From contig OZ316897.1 in assembly GCA_973895155.1 (NCBI GenBank), positions 9,548,001 through 9,612,000 of the forward strand: a stretch of 64,000 bases of DNA. The letters are read 5' to 3'. How positions within the stretch are numbered: the first letter of the stretch is position 1; each line of letters begins with the position of its first letter. A program made the translations under genes and the position numbers. Positions 1-11,400 of this stretch are shown one piece after another. The notes below the pieces were generated by a model that worked only from the letters and a program-made list of their open reading frames with translations, did not search any database and was not told the DNA's origin. The stretch is from Marsupella aquatica. Lineage: Eukaryota > Marchantiophyta.

Positions 1-27
1 AGTCGGCCATGCACTATTCTTGTCTTG

Positions 28-372
28 TTTTTTTTGTTGCCTTGAAACCAAAAGGGGACCCACCCATCAGACATTTACTTTGGAGCATGTAAGTTCCTCT
101 CTAGGATAGCCACAAGGGGTCTGTAGGGTTTATTGGATAAGCATGGAACCTGGATATCCAGTGGGGACTCCTACCAGGAGGGAGAGAACCAGGGCCCCGA
201 AAGAGTACTAGGGGCCAAAATAAACCAGTACTCCCACGACTACACCCCACCCACATGTACATACCCTCCACACCCCTTTAATGCAGAGGGGGAGAGGGGG
301 AATTGAACCTGGGACCTCTTGACTCTAGGCTAATCCCTTGCCCAACTGCCCTGCCCAACTTCCCTAAGCCAG
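28..372 (-). mobile_element. Putative tRNA-derived SINE
   Basis: Read on the minus strand, about 290-372 looks like a tRNA-related SINE head. There is a B-box-like GGTTCAATTCC followed by a C-rich stretch, and an A-box-like GGGCAGTTGGGCAAGG some 40 nt before it. The minus strand then runs about 250 nt into an AATAAA-containing tail and an A-rich tract at about 27-36. This arrangement (tRNA head, unrelated body, A-rich tail) is typical of plant SINEs. No target-site duplication was identified and no family is named. A decayed real tRNA gene is less likely because no cloverleaf closes. Confidence 0.4.
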
Positions 373-479
373 TTGTTTTTTTGTTGTAGTGCCTTGCATA
401 GAGCGCAACATTGACTTCTTTCCACATAACAAACAGATTGTGAGGTTGTGAAGCCATCATTTATCAAACACTCTCATCA

Positions 480-850
480 ATTGCTGTCAGAGGTCTGGCT
501 GAATTAGAAAACATACCACCATCAGTCACTCCCACCAGCCAACTTTCCTCTCGTTAGTCACTTTTTCAATTTCACTTGGCGGCCTCACAGAATTGAAATT
601 TTTTCACTTAGTTGGCTGACCTCACTGAGTCATGTTTTCACTCAAAGCCTCGCTGAGTCTAGAAATGTTCTCTTGGCTAAGCTCACTGAGTCACTTTGTC
701 ACTGGACAGACTCGCCAAGTTGGAAATTCCACTAGGGTAACCTTGCTGAGTCACCTTGTCACTCTATGGCCTCATCACATGAATTTTTTGGGGGAAAAGG
801 TCCACTCACTTTTTCAATTTGGCGGCCTGCTGAATAGGAAGGTTTAGACA
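480..850. repeat. Degenerate short repeats around CTCACTGAGTCA
   Basis: The motif CTCACTGAGTCA and variants (GCTGAGTCAC, TCGCTGAGTC) recur about every 50 nt together with TTGTCACT and GGCCTCA. This is an old, diverged minisatellite. No gene is visible between it and the exon remnant at 1130. Confidence 0.5.
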
Positions 851-1129
851 TGATCAAGCAAGTGGAACTTTTCCCAAAAAAACATCATAAGTGAAAGAAT
901 ATCAAGCAAACAAAAATCAAAATCCATAATAATCAAACAGATTGATAGCTTGAATTTGAAGGGTGTACTACAGTTTATGGTGTCAAAAAATAAAATAAGT
1001 TGGTGTTTATGTGTAAAGATTCAGTGATCTCAGAAACATTATATTCATATTTGAGAACTATATCATTAGAATAAACTTTGAGTTTATTCATGTTTGTTTG
1101 ACTGGTACCAAAATGCTTTGTATGTGCAG

Positions 1130-1643
1130 TTACCTTGCATCATATGGTTACAATTAAGGAAGCCCAAGCCTTTCAGCAAATCATGGCTGATCAATTGGGT
1201 AGGTATTGTTTGGCAAGGGATCTTCCAAACCATGTTTGCTCTTCCATTTTATACTTCTTCTTTTAGAAACAAAAATGAGGTTTCCCATAATGTTGTCATG
1301 AATAGGAGAGTTGTTAATTTGACATCTTTGGTTTACTATCCAATCACGCTGTTGAGTGTTGATTTCCATTATTTTACAAATTTTCTAATCTATGCAGGTT
1401 TTGATTGTTATCGGCGCCCTCCTTGCAATCTTTGCGACAATAGGAGGGTTGAGGAACATTATTGTGGATTCTTCCACTGAGAGACTTGACTTTGATTATC
1501 TAAATTGTACTAATACTATTGAGTACCCTAAAGAATGTACTCTTGTACAGGAGATTGCTACTAGTAAGTATGACTATTATAGTAATTTCAAGTGTAGTAG
1601 CACTCAAATTTTCAACACAACATGTACATTCCACTTTGAGTAA
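1130..1643 (+). pseudogene. Last two exons of an LHT/AAP-type amino acid permease (partial or pseudogene)
   Basis: Two adjoining exons read like the C-terminus of plant amino acid permeases of the lysine/histidine transporter (LHT) or AAP group. Exon 1130-1198 is preceded by TATGTGCAG and encodes LPCIIWLQLRKPKPFSKSWL followed by INW. It ends at the donor GTAGGT (1199). The intron 1199-1397 ends in TATGCAG. The next exon encodes VLIVIGALLAIFATIGGLRN then IIVDSST, the conserved last membrane helix and tail. The phase-0 junction is perfect. Family members normally stop soon after a KxxKFYS-like tail. Here the frame continues about 48 residues with no family resemblance before a stop at 1641-1643. 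No upstream exons are visible in the preceding 1.1 kb. It is therefore either the 3' end of a gene extending off the left edge or, more likely, a decayed fragment. Confidence 0.6.
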
Positions 1644-1894
1644 TGTTTCCACCTCAGGAGGACGGTGGGGTGTACCTCCCAAATGAAATTTCAAAACAAT
1701 TGGGTTATGTGTCATACAGAGTAATTGGAATGGAAACATGAAACATTACATAGACATAAAAGGCTGGGCTTGGATAACATGATAGTAATCTCAGCATGAT
1801 ATAGATACTTGGTCAAGTAATCATTTGATCATCTGGAAGAACCACCTACTGTAGAGATGAGAGGCATATGCTTGATGGACCCTTAATTTGAATG

Positions 1895-2440
1895 GTGTTA
1901 CTTGATGGGACCCCGAGCAATCTAGACCCTTGATAGACCTTGATAGATATTAAATCAACGTACCCAAAACCTCATGGGGGTTGGGGAGAAAAGTTTCACT
2001 CAAAATGAAAAATGTTACTTGATGGGACCCCTTGTGATCCAGACAGTTGATAGACCTTGAATCAAGGTACCCAAAAACCTCATGGGGTTGGTTGTGGAGA
2101 AAATTCTGAATCTAAAATAAAAAGTGTTACTTGACGGGACCCTGGAGTGATCCATACCTTGATAGATCTTAAATCAATCTACTCAAAACCTCATGGGGAT
2201 GGTTGAGGAGAAAATTCTGGTTTAAAACTAAATTGATTGGGGAGAAACATGTGGTTTAAAACAAAAAGTGTTAAAAAGTGTGAATTGGCAGACCCTGAGT
2301 GAGTGATCCAGACCACTCATAGACCTTAATAGATTTTAAATCTAAATACCCTAAACCTCGGACCTGAGTGAGTGATCCAGACCCTTCATAGACCTTGATA
2401 GATCTCAAATCCAGATACCCAAAACCTCATGGGTCTATCA
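1895..2440. repeat. Tandem repeat, about 110-120 bp unit, 4-5 copies
   Basis: Successive diverged copies share GTTACTTGATGGGACCC, then TGATCCAGACCCTTGATAG, then CCAAAACCTCATGGGG, then GGAGAAAA. Copies begin near 1899, 2012, 2127, 2270 and 2360, with the last two shortened. No coding function is apparent. Confidence 0.75.
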
Positions 2441-2985
2441 AGGAAATACCTACAGTAGTAGAGATGATGAGGCACACTCAAGGCCGTGGGTTTTACAAGA
2501 TAATGAATGTGATTTTTGTTCAATGTGGGGTCTATGTATGGAGGCGAGGTCTTAAAAATTGGCAACACGGAAGAGTTAGATTTGATGGTTTCTGAACATT
2601 CGACACAACGATGAGCTTGAAATGTGGTCACAGATGGTTTCTTATTCGAGTTCACGAACAGGATTTTCTAATCGATCATCCCATGACGGCGTCCTGCAGC
2701 ATTTTCCCTCCAGAACATTATATTTATCCCGTCTCGAGAAATCTCGAGAAGACGTTCTGCCTCGCTAACATGGTCACGGATCGGATGGGATCAGGCGATG
2801 TCTGTAAGCTTCTTCAATTGGACCTCCGACTAGAACTTCGCATCGCACTCTTTGTTGTCACTCTTTGTTGTCACTCTTTGTTGTCTAATTGATTGGATTG
2901 CGTTATCGAGAACGGACTGACCTTCCTGTAAAATTCGTATTTCACTTCAATATGCACTCCGAACTCAACACCGTGCTCATGGTTT
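2441..2985. other. No gene recognised
   Basis: The stretch holds only short open frames without recognisable protein similarity. A small inverted motif (TCTCGAGAAATCTCGAGA) lies at about 2733, and TTTGTTGTCACTC is repeated at 2850-2880. Confidence 0.5.
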
Positions 2986-2989
2986 GTGT

Positions 2990-3680
2990 ACCGAGCTCAT
3001 CGTAATATTGATGCGTTTGTGCAGTCGCGGCACAGCAATTCGTCCGCACATTGTAGAACAGAATACACACAACTCGTCCGCGCATCGTAGGACAGAATCC
3101 ACACAACTCGCCCGCACATTGAAGAACAGAATTCACACAATGTTTTAGCACATTGTAGAACAAAATCCACACAACTTGTCCGCACATTGTAGAACAGAAC
3201 GTACACATTTTTTTCGCACATTGTAAAAACAGCATCCACACAGCTCGTCCGCACATACGAAAGCCCATTGTGGAACAGAATGCATACCACTCGTCCTGAC
3301 GTTGTAGTTTGGCATTTTCAACGCATTGTCCTAGAAGAAAAGTTTGACTCCATTTTAAAATATGCATATGCTCGAAGAGATGGCCAACAGCCTGCTGGGT
3401 TTTCCAGTGGTGGCGCACATCGTACACCAAAAGCACATTGTCGAACAGAATGCAAACAATTCGTTTGCAAGTCGTGGAACAACAGCACATTGCCGAACTT
3501 CATACAAACAATTCGTCGGCCCATCGCAGTACGAAAGCAAATTGTGGAACAGGAATTCGTCGGCCCGTCGCAGTACGAAAGCAAATTGTGGAACAGGATG
3601 CATGCCACTCGTCCTCACGTTGAAGTTTGGCATTTTCAACGCATTGTCATAGACGACAAGTTCGACTCCATTTTGAAATA
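2990..3680. repeat. Minisatellite of about 36-40 bp around GCACATTGTAGAACAGAAT
   Basis: The block 3020-3290 repeats CGCACATTGTAGAACAGAA followed by TCCACACAACTCGTC. A second block, 3420-3620, uses the related unit GCAAATTGTGGAACAG with AATTCGTCGGCCC. A longer duplicated segment (TTTGGCATTTTCAACGCATT followed by GTC) occurs at 3309 and again at 3626, so local segmental copying has been layered on the minisatellite. The long frames on both strands here are repeat artefacts. Confidence 0.8.
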
Positions 3681-3826
3681 CGCATATGCTCGAAGAGCTG
3701 GCCAACAAGGAAATAGGAAAGTCATGGCCAGCTAGGAAATAGGAAAGTAATGGCCAACATGCTGCTCGGGTTTCCAGTGGTGGCGCACATTGTCGGACAA
3801 TTCAGGCACATTGCACATTGTTTGCA

Positions 3827-3919
3827 GGACATCGTAATAGAAAAGCATTACATTGCAGGACATCGTAATAGAAAAGCATTACATTGCAGGACATCGTAAT
3901 AGAAAAGCATTACATTGCA
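3827..3919. repeat. Three perfect copies of a 31-bp unit
   Basis: The 31-bp unit beginning GGACATCGTAATAGAAAAGC is present three times without a mismatch and is followed by a partial fourth copy (GGACA). Perfect identity implies recent expansion, in contrast to the older minisatellite just upstream. Confidence 0.9.
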
Positions 3920-3959
3920 GGACAAACAATTCGTCGGCACATCGCAGTAGAAATGCAGT

Positions 3960-5720
3960 ATGTTCGACCATGTAGTTCATTTTCTCGAGTATAAGCAACA
4001 CTAATTGAAGATTGATTCCGATTAGAGATGTAGGTGGTGGACATCATCCTGATTTTAGGTTTCAATGGTGGCGCTCCGTGAGGAGCAATCCAAATATTGG
4101 AATATGCCGCGTTTGTGACCCGCGCACGGTATTCTTTAGTAAAAGGCGAAAGAATAGTTCGCTCTGTGCTGATCACACGGCTGATGATTGAAACAGGGGA
4201 ACTGCCCCGGGTTTTGTCCAATGTGTTGCCGTTTGTTGGTGTTGAGCTTATGGTCTTATTCCCATCGGGAGCAGCAGGACGTCGAGTGCACCCTCGGGGT
4301 GACATTTCCCTCGAGAATAAGCTCTTTGTTGGTTCTGAGTACGAGGCTTTTGCTTAGAATAAATGGTTCATGTGCACCCTCTTGGAGACAATTTAGAGCC
4401 AACTTGCATGTAGCAGCCCTCAACATTGTGGCCCTCAACATTCAGGAAACAATCGGGAAAGAGTAGATCTGCCACCCTGCAATGTGTCAAGTGCACAAGG
4501 CTGGTTGTATTCCTCCTCCCTTAACAAAGCTTATACAGGGCACACTTTGTTTGCTTATGAAGTTTGAGCTTGGGACCTCAAGTGCTTGAAAGTTTCCGGC
4601 CCTTGCCCTTGTAACTCCACAAATTTTGCCGTCAGGACTGGCACAGGAGGGGGTTCAGGCATGTAACTCTTGCTCACTTATATGTTGGCATGAGTCAGGT
4701 TCAGGACCTCTCACTTGTGACTTGGCTCTTAGAGTAACTATGGGGATGGTGCACCTTGGGGATTTACTAGACTAGCTCGAGTAACGGGTGCATATATGTA
4801 GGAAGGGCTCCCGATACTATAGACTCCCCATGCCGGTCCCTACTTACAAGCATAGTTTACATATTCAAATTTTCAGATACAACCTATGGCTTCACTGTAG
4901 GAGTAGGTCATGAATAGTACACTTCAATCGTGAATTATAGTATAGAGGGGCATCTCCCCTATTGCCTGTTTTAATACCAGCAATGACCAAATTGACCAAT
5001 GGAGGTTCACATTTGCAGTGTTTGTGCCCCATCAGTACTCCATCTCCGGAAGTTTCTTGGTGGATGAGCACCCTGCCTGGACTGCTGGCTGCCATATTTG
5101 CTGCAAAAATTGCTTGCCATACTGGACTGCCTTCCCCAAACAATCAACTGTTCATGTAGTTTAATGCAGCACTCAATGTAGTTCCACTACTGTACCTCAA
5201 AGAAGCACTGGCCCAGAATTACCTCTTGATAAAAAATTGCAGACGACAGGATATAGAGGGAGAGTATTACAGTTTCAGAATGGTATTTGTGGAATTTTGT
5301 ACTCCATTTGAGCACCTTGGGAGTTTGGGTTTCTTGAAAGTTACATGGCTTTCAAAACTGCCCCTAATTGTTTTGAATTTGCAAACATTTATCCTTCTCA
5401 GATGGCTTGATCATCATTATGGAAGGTTCTGGCTTAACACTACTCCAACATGTCCAGTTGTTTAGATTTCCCTGTTACACAACATTATTCTGAAAGGAGC
5501 ACTTTGCTTATAAGAGGAGTCAAAACCCAAGATAAATAGGGACACTCTTTTCTGTCAAATTAGATAGTTTGCCACTCTTTTTAAGTTTAATTATTATGTT
5601 CCTGCTTTTCTCCACTGCTGCAGTGACTCTAGCCGGTTTGGAATGATCCAACAGTCAACCTCCTGCCAGTTTTTGTCATTGGACAGTTGCCATGATCCTT
5701 GACTTAAACACAACACCATG
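3960..5720. other. Gene-free stretch
   Basis: No open frame here resembles a known protein. Near 4560-4590 the minus strand carries GAGGTCCCAAGCTCAAAC, weakly like the SINE head at 290-372. This could be a second, more decayed copy. Nothing else was recognised. Confidence 0.45.
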
Positions 5721-5899
5721 GCCCATCCTTGATTAGGGGGGATGGGGGAGCAGGGCAGCCAACCAGGAGGGGCAGAGCAAGCTGGGGCGGGAGTAAGAGA
5801 CCCAACCCAATGTCTAGGGTTGGACAGCTAATTGTGGTCAGGGTAGAGGACATGGACCCAGTTAAGGTAAACCCAAACACCTTGCGCCCCCGCCCCCCA

Positions 5900-6519
5900 C
5901 CCCCACAACTGAAGTCTCTAGATTGCCATTATATAGTAAATCTTAGATCTAGCCAAACCCAAAGAGAAAAACATGATGGGCCCTTCTTTTATGGAGGCAA
6001 AATAATGAGAGAGAAAAGTGGTAGAAACCTTGGCCCACTCACCCCGATAGCATGGATAGGCAGTCGCAACATTCTCCTATCGGAGTCCCGCATTGGCCGT
6101 ACTCGGTCCAGGCCCTTATCATCTGCCCGTACTGCCCGCTTGCGTCCCGCTGCCCGCGGTCTGCTTATCCACACTCTCATCCGCCTCGTCCCTCCATTCC
6201 GTCCCCGCATTGGACCCCGACTCGTGACCCAATCCCCCCTCCCTCCTCTGTGTCCCCACTACAGTAGTAGTGCTCCCGTCGGTTCCGTGCTCGCCATCGC
6301 TCCCGTTCACAAACACCTTCGTCTCGGAGCCCAGCACAAGGAAGCGAAGCGGACTGATTCGAAGTGAAGTGAAGTGGAGCAGTGGATCACTGGATCGATT
6401 GATTTGGTTGGTTGGTTGGTTTTTGAGACCAACTTCATTCACACTTCTTGAGGGATTTAGAGGAATTGTGGTGGTGGAGGAGAAGGAGTGGAACAGAGGA
6501 AAGGACAGAGGGGGAAGAG
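5900..6519 (+). promoter_or_regulatory. psaE upstream region and probable 5' leader
   Basis: This is the stretch between repeat DNA and the psaE start codon. A TATA-like ATTATATAGTAAAT lies at about 5927-5940, nearly 590 nt before the ATG. The interval 6100-6350 is pyrimidine-rich and contains ACCCAATC at about 6227. No transcription start can be fixed from sequence, and an intron in the leader cannot be excluded. Small inverted arms CCGATAG/CTATCGG near 6043 and 6077 are probably chance. Confidence 0.35.
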
Positions 6520-6945
6520 ATGGCACAGAGCATGGCGTGCGTAGTGAGCAGTGGAGCGTTGAAGCTGGAGGGATTGGCAGCTCCCTCGTCGTGCAATGCG
6601 CGAGTTCAGAATGTGAACATGTGGGCGCAATGCAGGAGCAGCAGAGTGGGCGGTGCTTGCTTCCCGAGACTCGTCGTCAGGGCGTCGGAAGAGCCGGCAG
6701 CTGCGGCTCCTCCCGCCGAAGTGAAGGCTCCGCCTCCGGAGAAGAAGGAGCCCATCGGGCCCAAGAGAGGCTCGACGGTGAAGATCCTGCGCCCCGAGTC
6801 GTACTGGTTCAATGACACCGGCACCGTTGTTGCGGTCGACCAGGCCTCCGGAGTGAGATACCCTGTCGTTGTGAGGTTCACCAAGGTCAACTATGCCGGA
6901 GTATCGACCAACAACTATGCCATCGATGAGCTTGTGTCTGTGTAG
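6520..6945 (+). CDS. psaE: Photosystem I reaction centre subunit IV, chloroplast precursor (PsaE)
   Basis: PsaE is a small stromal-side subunit of photosystem I that helps dock ferredoxin and supports cyclic electron flow. The frame is a single uninterrupted exon of 141 codons. Residues 1-55 form a Ser/Ala/Arg-rich chloroplast transit peptide with likely cleavage near VVRA/SEEP. Residues 56-78 are an Ala/Pro/Lys-rich linker ([15 protein letters not shown]). Residues 79-141 are the SH3-like PsaE barrel: [44 protein letters not shown] and the ending [11 protein letters not shown]. The ATG at 6520 (GAAGAGATGGCAC) was chosen because it gives a normal 140-residue precursor. The frame is open upstream only without an ATG. 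A second ATG four codons in is also possible. Length and conserved residues are complete, so it should be functional. Confidence 0.96.
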   Translation: MAQSMACVVSSGALKLEGLAAPSSCNARVQNVNMWAQCRSSRVGGACFPRLVVRASEEPAAAAPPAEVKAPPPEKKEPIGPKRGSTVKILRPESYWFNDTGTVVAVDQASGVRYPVVVRFTKVNYAGVSTNNYAIDELVSV

Positions 6946-7217
6946 ACGACACAAGTTGTTTATGTACTTTACGTCACTGCTCTAGATATATGTACATGTG
7001 TGTGCGGACTCTCTGTTTTCTACAGAATGGCCAGGGATGTGTGAATTCATAATTTGACGAAGTTTCTACCGAATGGCCGTTCTGGGCTCAAGCAATGGCT
7101 GAAATCAAGGCTCGTCTCTCTTCTAAGTGCAGCATTTACCATGACAAGCACTGCCCTAAGTGAGATTATGATTTGGCGATTTTTCTGGCGTCGTTTTGTC
7201 AATCTTCTTGCATTGAA

Positions 7218-7557
7218 GTTTTCTCTCGTATACTCTGGCCTCTTGATTGAAAAGGCATTAGAGAATGTTTAGAATTGCTTGATCACTTAATGTCTTCGTG
7301 CAGAAAACGTTCCTCTCCTATAGTCTCAGCTTTCTTGTGTAGTTGAGCCTCTCGTATACTCTCTCAGCTCGATTGGAAAGGCATTAAACAACCAACAGAA
7401 ATTATGTGCTCACTCAATGTCTTTGTGCAAGAAAGGGTTCCTCTACTACACTCAGCTTGCTTGTGTAGCTGATCCTAACGTGTACTCTCTCAGCTCGATA
7501 GGAAGGACAAACTTCAGAATTTCTTGATCACTCAATGTCTTTGTGTCCAGGATCTTG
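7218..7557. repeat. About 128-bp tandem repeat, 2.6 copies, downstream of psaE
   Basis: Copies start at about 7218, 7350 and 7477. They share CTCGTATACTCT, CAGCTCGATTGGAAAG, TCACTCAATGTCTT and GTTCCTCT, then CTTGTGTAG. The array begins about 270 nt after the psaE stop, so part of it may lie in the psaE 3' UTR or terminator region. Confidence 0.75.
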
Positions 7558-7559
7558 CT

Positions 7560-8108
7560 TTTCAGAATTTGGTGTTCACAATTGAGGGAAAGTTCTCTTC
7601 CAGGGTGGCTAATTAAGATGAAAGGCAACTGAAAAAACTTAGAATCACTCGGCACCTATTTGTTTACCGCAGTCTACTCGGTGCACCAGAGTGCATGAGG
7701 CACATGACTGACGCGCATCCACAGACAAACCAACTCCAGACAGCACAACTTGACTATTTGTATGCCTACCCACTTATGAGCGGGACGCAAAAGACTTTAG
7801 CATATCTGCAAATGTTGGAGATGCCAAAATAATAGTAGCTCTTGGGATAATTGAAAATGAGGCTCTTCAATGATGACTTAGATTTTCTACCTTCCAAAAA
7901 TTTGTCAGCTGCAACAACTCGCCTACTCGTATTTACATTCTTAACAGTGGAGGACCATGTACCGTCCGTTTATGCCACTTACGGTAGAAGGCGAGACACT
8001 GAGAACTTAAACAGGGTGTCTTTCTATTCGTGAGTACTAATTACACTAAATGCACAGGCCACGAGGGAGAATGTAACTGCATTCTTAGAATTCTTTTCGA
8101 GTCGCCCA
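7560..8108. other. Convergent intergenic gap
   Basis: This stretch lies between the psaE 3' flank and the stop codon of the minus-strand DUF641 gene. It should contain the 3' UTR of the latter. No other gene is seen. Confidence 0.5.
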
Positions 8109-10293
8109 CTACGCCGGAACATGGCCATGGATGCCAACCTGGGATGCTCTTGCTTTCGCTGCTAAATATATTTGGCTTTTGACAGTCGAGTTACGGAGAC
8201 GGAAGCCAGGGGTAATCATGAATCCAACTTTGGGTATGAACCTCTCGTCATCCTCGAACCTTACTACGCTCTCCATGTAGTTCCAGTCGACATTGAGTCC
8301 TCGTCGAGCTCTAAATATGTTGGCAGCGGGCTCAAAAGAATAACACAGCTTGTGCAATGTCCATACTTTCATAGCCGCCGCCGTGAAACTTTTGGAAAGA
8401 TTGACCTCCGCGAGCGTTGGGAACGATCTCTCCCCCACGTTGTTATCATCGTAATCGCCAGGTTGAAGCAGGATAGCGTCTGGAACAATTGAATCGAACT
8501 TCTGCTCGCAATAGGTCCTGAAATGAGGATCAGCGCTTGGCGACGACAACGAGGATGATTCCATGCTGCTCGCGCGCTTGAAGTAAGCATAAGACTCCTT
8601 TTTGAGCTTGTCCAAGTCGAGATAAAGCGACGCGGCATCGGTCATGAAGCTCTCATTCTCGAAGCCTACAAACATCTTTTCAGAGAAGAAAGCCTTCAGA
8701 GCGTACGTCCAATGGCTCTCCTTCGCGAGATACACGTTCCGAAAGTTCGGCTTCCAAATTTTGTTTGCAGGTACGTGAAATCGCGCTTCCGAGTAGGCAA
8801 CGAAGTGAGTGGTGAAGCAATCGAGAGCGGCCGTGGCCGCTTGAAAGGTGGACTCGAGGAGATTGAGGTACAGGGTCGGGCGACCATCTGGAAAGGACGA
8901 TGACGAGGACGAGAGCGGACGTTTTCGAGCAGCCTGATTACAAATATGCCGCTTCACTTTATCAAATTCTACAGTGATTTTCTGTTGGTACCCAACGAGG
9001 TCATACACGGTGGCCTGTAAAGCTTCAATCTCGCGATTCTTCTCCTTCAGCTTCTCTGCACCACTCTGTGCTTCTGTAGCACAAGAGAAAAAGGAAATGC
9101 TAACGACTCAATATATAAAGGGTTGAAAAGTAACCAAGCAAATGTTTAGAGAAATGTCTCGTCATGACCCAGAATTAAGCCAAAACTGCTACCTGTGGGA
9201 TTGATGGGGACCTCGTCCACCAGCATCGGTAGGGTTCTCGAGTGATCTGCTTGCGCGTACTCGGTTGATGGGTGGTATCTCTGACTGCACTGCTTCTTAG
9301 CCGAAGGGAAGTACGAATCACTCGTTAGCACACTACTGCTGCCCGGACTAATAAAAATGCCACCATTTGGCACGCGTACGTTGCCGCTGACCATTTGGAG
9401 GGGCACAGGCTCCTCCGCCAGAGGCAAATGCTCCTCTTGCTTTTCACATTTGTTTTTAAAATCCGTCTTCAGGGTCGCGATCTCCTTCCGAATTGGCCGT
9501 AACATTTCGGCTACGTCGTTGTAAACAGAGGCCTTGAGATCCTCCAGGGTGTGCATAGCAGTCCAGTCCGAATCGTCTTCCAAATTGTGACACAAACAAC
9601 ACTTGCTTTTCTCGTCGCGGCTGTGCCGCCTCTGCACAGCCTTCGATGAGTTCATGTACTTGGAGACAGCAGCCAGCAGTGATTTGGACTTTGAGAGAAC
9701 AGGGGGCGCCGCATCAAGTAAGCCCGAAATTGGGAGCGCGCTCGAGTGAGGGACAATGCTTCTGCAGCAATTCTCGGAGTAGGTTCTCGCTCCAACTTCT
9801 GCACCGCTAGATGTGCAGCGGCAATTGGTGGTAGATTGCTGCTGTGGAGGTACCTCGGGTGTCCACAGGACTGTTGTCATCATGTCATTCCGGGATTCGC
9901 CCTTTGAATTCATGAGTCGGTCCTTGGTGTTAAGACCGGCACTCACAGGTGGTACAAGCCAGGGAATCTGATATTCGAGACACAACTGCGATCCTATGTC
10001 ATCGGCAATAATTGTACCTATGTTCATAGTCATGGATTAAAGTAAAGCGCAGAGAAGCTTTAGAAGATGAACACAAGCTCGTCATAGTGCGAAGGATCTA
10101 CCTGATAAGGTTTGGACGCGTCTATAGTCGGTGCAGTTATGTATTCGTCGTGAAGAAGCTGCTCATACTCGTCAAATTCAAACGGCAGTTGAGGCCCAAC
10201 AAAAAATTCTGCTCTCTGGTTTTTGTAAGAACGAGCAACACGGTCTCGGACACACAATTGAGATGCTGGCAAAGCCAGGACAGGCTTTAGCAT
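8109..10293 (-). CDS. DUF641 protein, GIL1/IRKI-like
   Basis: There are three exons on the minus strand: 10293-10102, 9985-9193 and 9073-8109, giving 649 aa. Donors are CAG/GTAGAT and ACAG/GTAGCA. Acceptors are ATCGCAG and CTACAG, and the frame is kept across both junctions. The family includes Arabidopsis GIL1 (gravitropic in the light) and IRK-interacting protein. Visible features are a Cys/Ser-rich middle (SKCCLCHNLEDD), a charged coiled coil at about 329-365 (EKLKEKNREIEALQATVYDL), the signature SEARFHVP near 423, and the C-terminal block YSFEP...YMESVV...PKVGFMITPGFRL (about 575-621), which is highly characteristic. The N-terminal DUF641 helix bundle is not obvious, so exon 1 and the first acceptor are less certain. 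The gene is convergent with psaE. Its upstream DNA is a splice-donor-bearing tandem array. Confidence 0.85.
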
Positions 10294-10299
10294 GTTTAA

Positions 10300-11400
10300 A
10301 TAGCTTGGCGTAGGTTTGCGTAGCAGGCCTCATGGGGAGTCGCCTTGCATTGGGCTGTGCAAAGACAAGATTAAAATGTCACTGAAGTGAGGGGATGCGA
10401 TGCATATAGAAATTGAAGTTGACACGAACTGACCACACAAACTATGGTTGACTCAGTTCCACAAAGGGCAATGGAGCCTCCAGTTAAGAGAACGTAACGA
10501 GGAAGCAGATTGAAGCCTACAGAACTCATGTCAAGTTTTTCGGATTGGGTTCATGTTTCTTGAAATGAGACCGCAGATTTGAAAGCAGATGTTTCGAAGT
10601 GCCTTCAAATATACTGAAACTAGATCGAAGAAGCGAATAGCCATGGCGCCCAAGTTTCTGAAACATTTCAACTACGGCAAAACAGGCAGATTTCGAAGCA
10701 CAATTCCTACAAATGAACTTATCAGCTGCTCTCGTTGGCCACCTAAACCCACTGTATCGGGGAACTAACCGGAGTCAGCAGCTGCGGACCAATGTGACTA
10801 AAACCCTGTTTAAACCCTCGTACGAGACAGCTCATTCCAGAATGTCAAGTAGAAAATCGATACAGCTCATTCCAGAATGTCAAGTAGAAAATCGATACAG
10901 CTCGAATTCGGCGATTCCTTGCTAAGTGATTCATCCAACGTGGCATGGCCAAAGGTTGTAGCCCCCCCAAAATGTTTGTGAGAACAAAGCATAACGTAAG
11001 GGACGCTCGAGAAGCGAGACTACCACGACACAACCCGTCGATAATTTAGCGACCCCTCCCTCCGACCTCATGACCAATACACAAATTATATCCTTCACAT
11101 ATCACCCGGCTGTAGAGATCGGCCGAGTACGACCAAACGGGCAGTTCTCCAGCTGCTCTTGCAATGAAAACTTAATTCACACCATGGCTGCCCAACGACT
11201 GTAGAAGATCGACGGCATCCCGTCCCGGGCCAAACACTTTCCATGTACACTTCATTACGCGGCACAATCCAGACTCCCCTGTAGACAAACAGACTAATCC
11301 TTCGTTCACTCATTTGTTCATGAGTGTTCGCAAAGATTTGCGAAAACATTTCATCGTTATCTTCCGACAAGATCCTCACAAGGACAGCAACAGCTAACCA
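10300..11400. other. Region upstream of the DUF641 gene
   Basis: The 5' leader and promoter of the minus-strand DUF641 gene should lie here. No convincing TATA box is seen close to the ATG, and there is no other coding region. It contains the exact 35-bp duplication listed separately. Confidence 0.4.
10827..10896. repeat. Perfect 35-bp tandem duplication
   Basis: The 35-bp unit beginning ACAGCTCATTCCAGAATGTC occurs twice head to tail without mismatch and is followed by a partial ACAGCTC. It is a recent slippage or duplication event. Confidence 0.9.

Noticed and set aside
2942-3735. Several overlapping 100-180-codon frames on both strands
   Set aside because: They lie in the 36-40-bp minisatellite and encode only its translation. 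Cys/Val-rich repeats on one strand mirror the other.
6043-6083. CCGATAG...CTATCGG inverted arms upstream of psaE
   Set aside because: Seven-base arms 27 nt apart are expected by chance and no known element matches.
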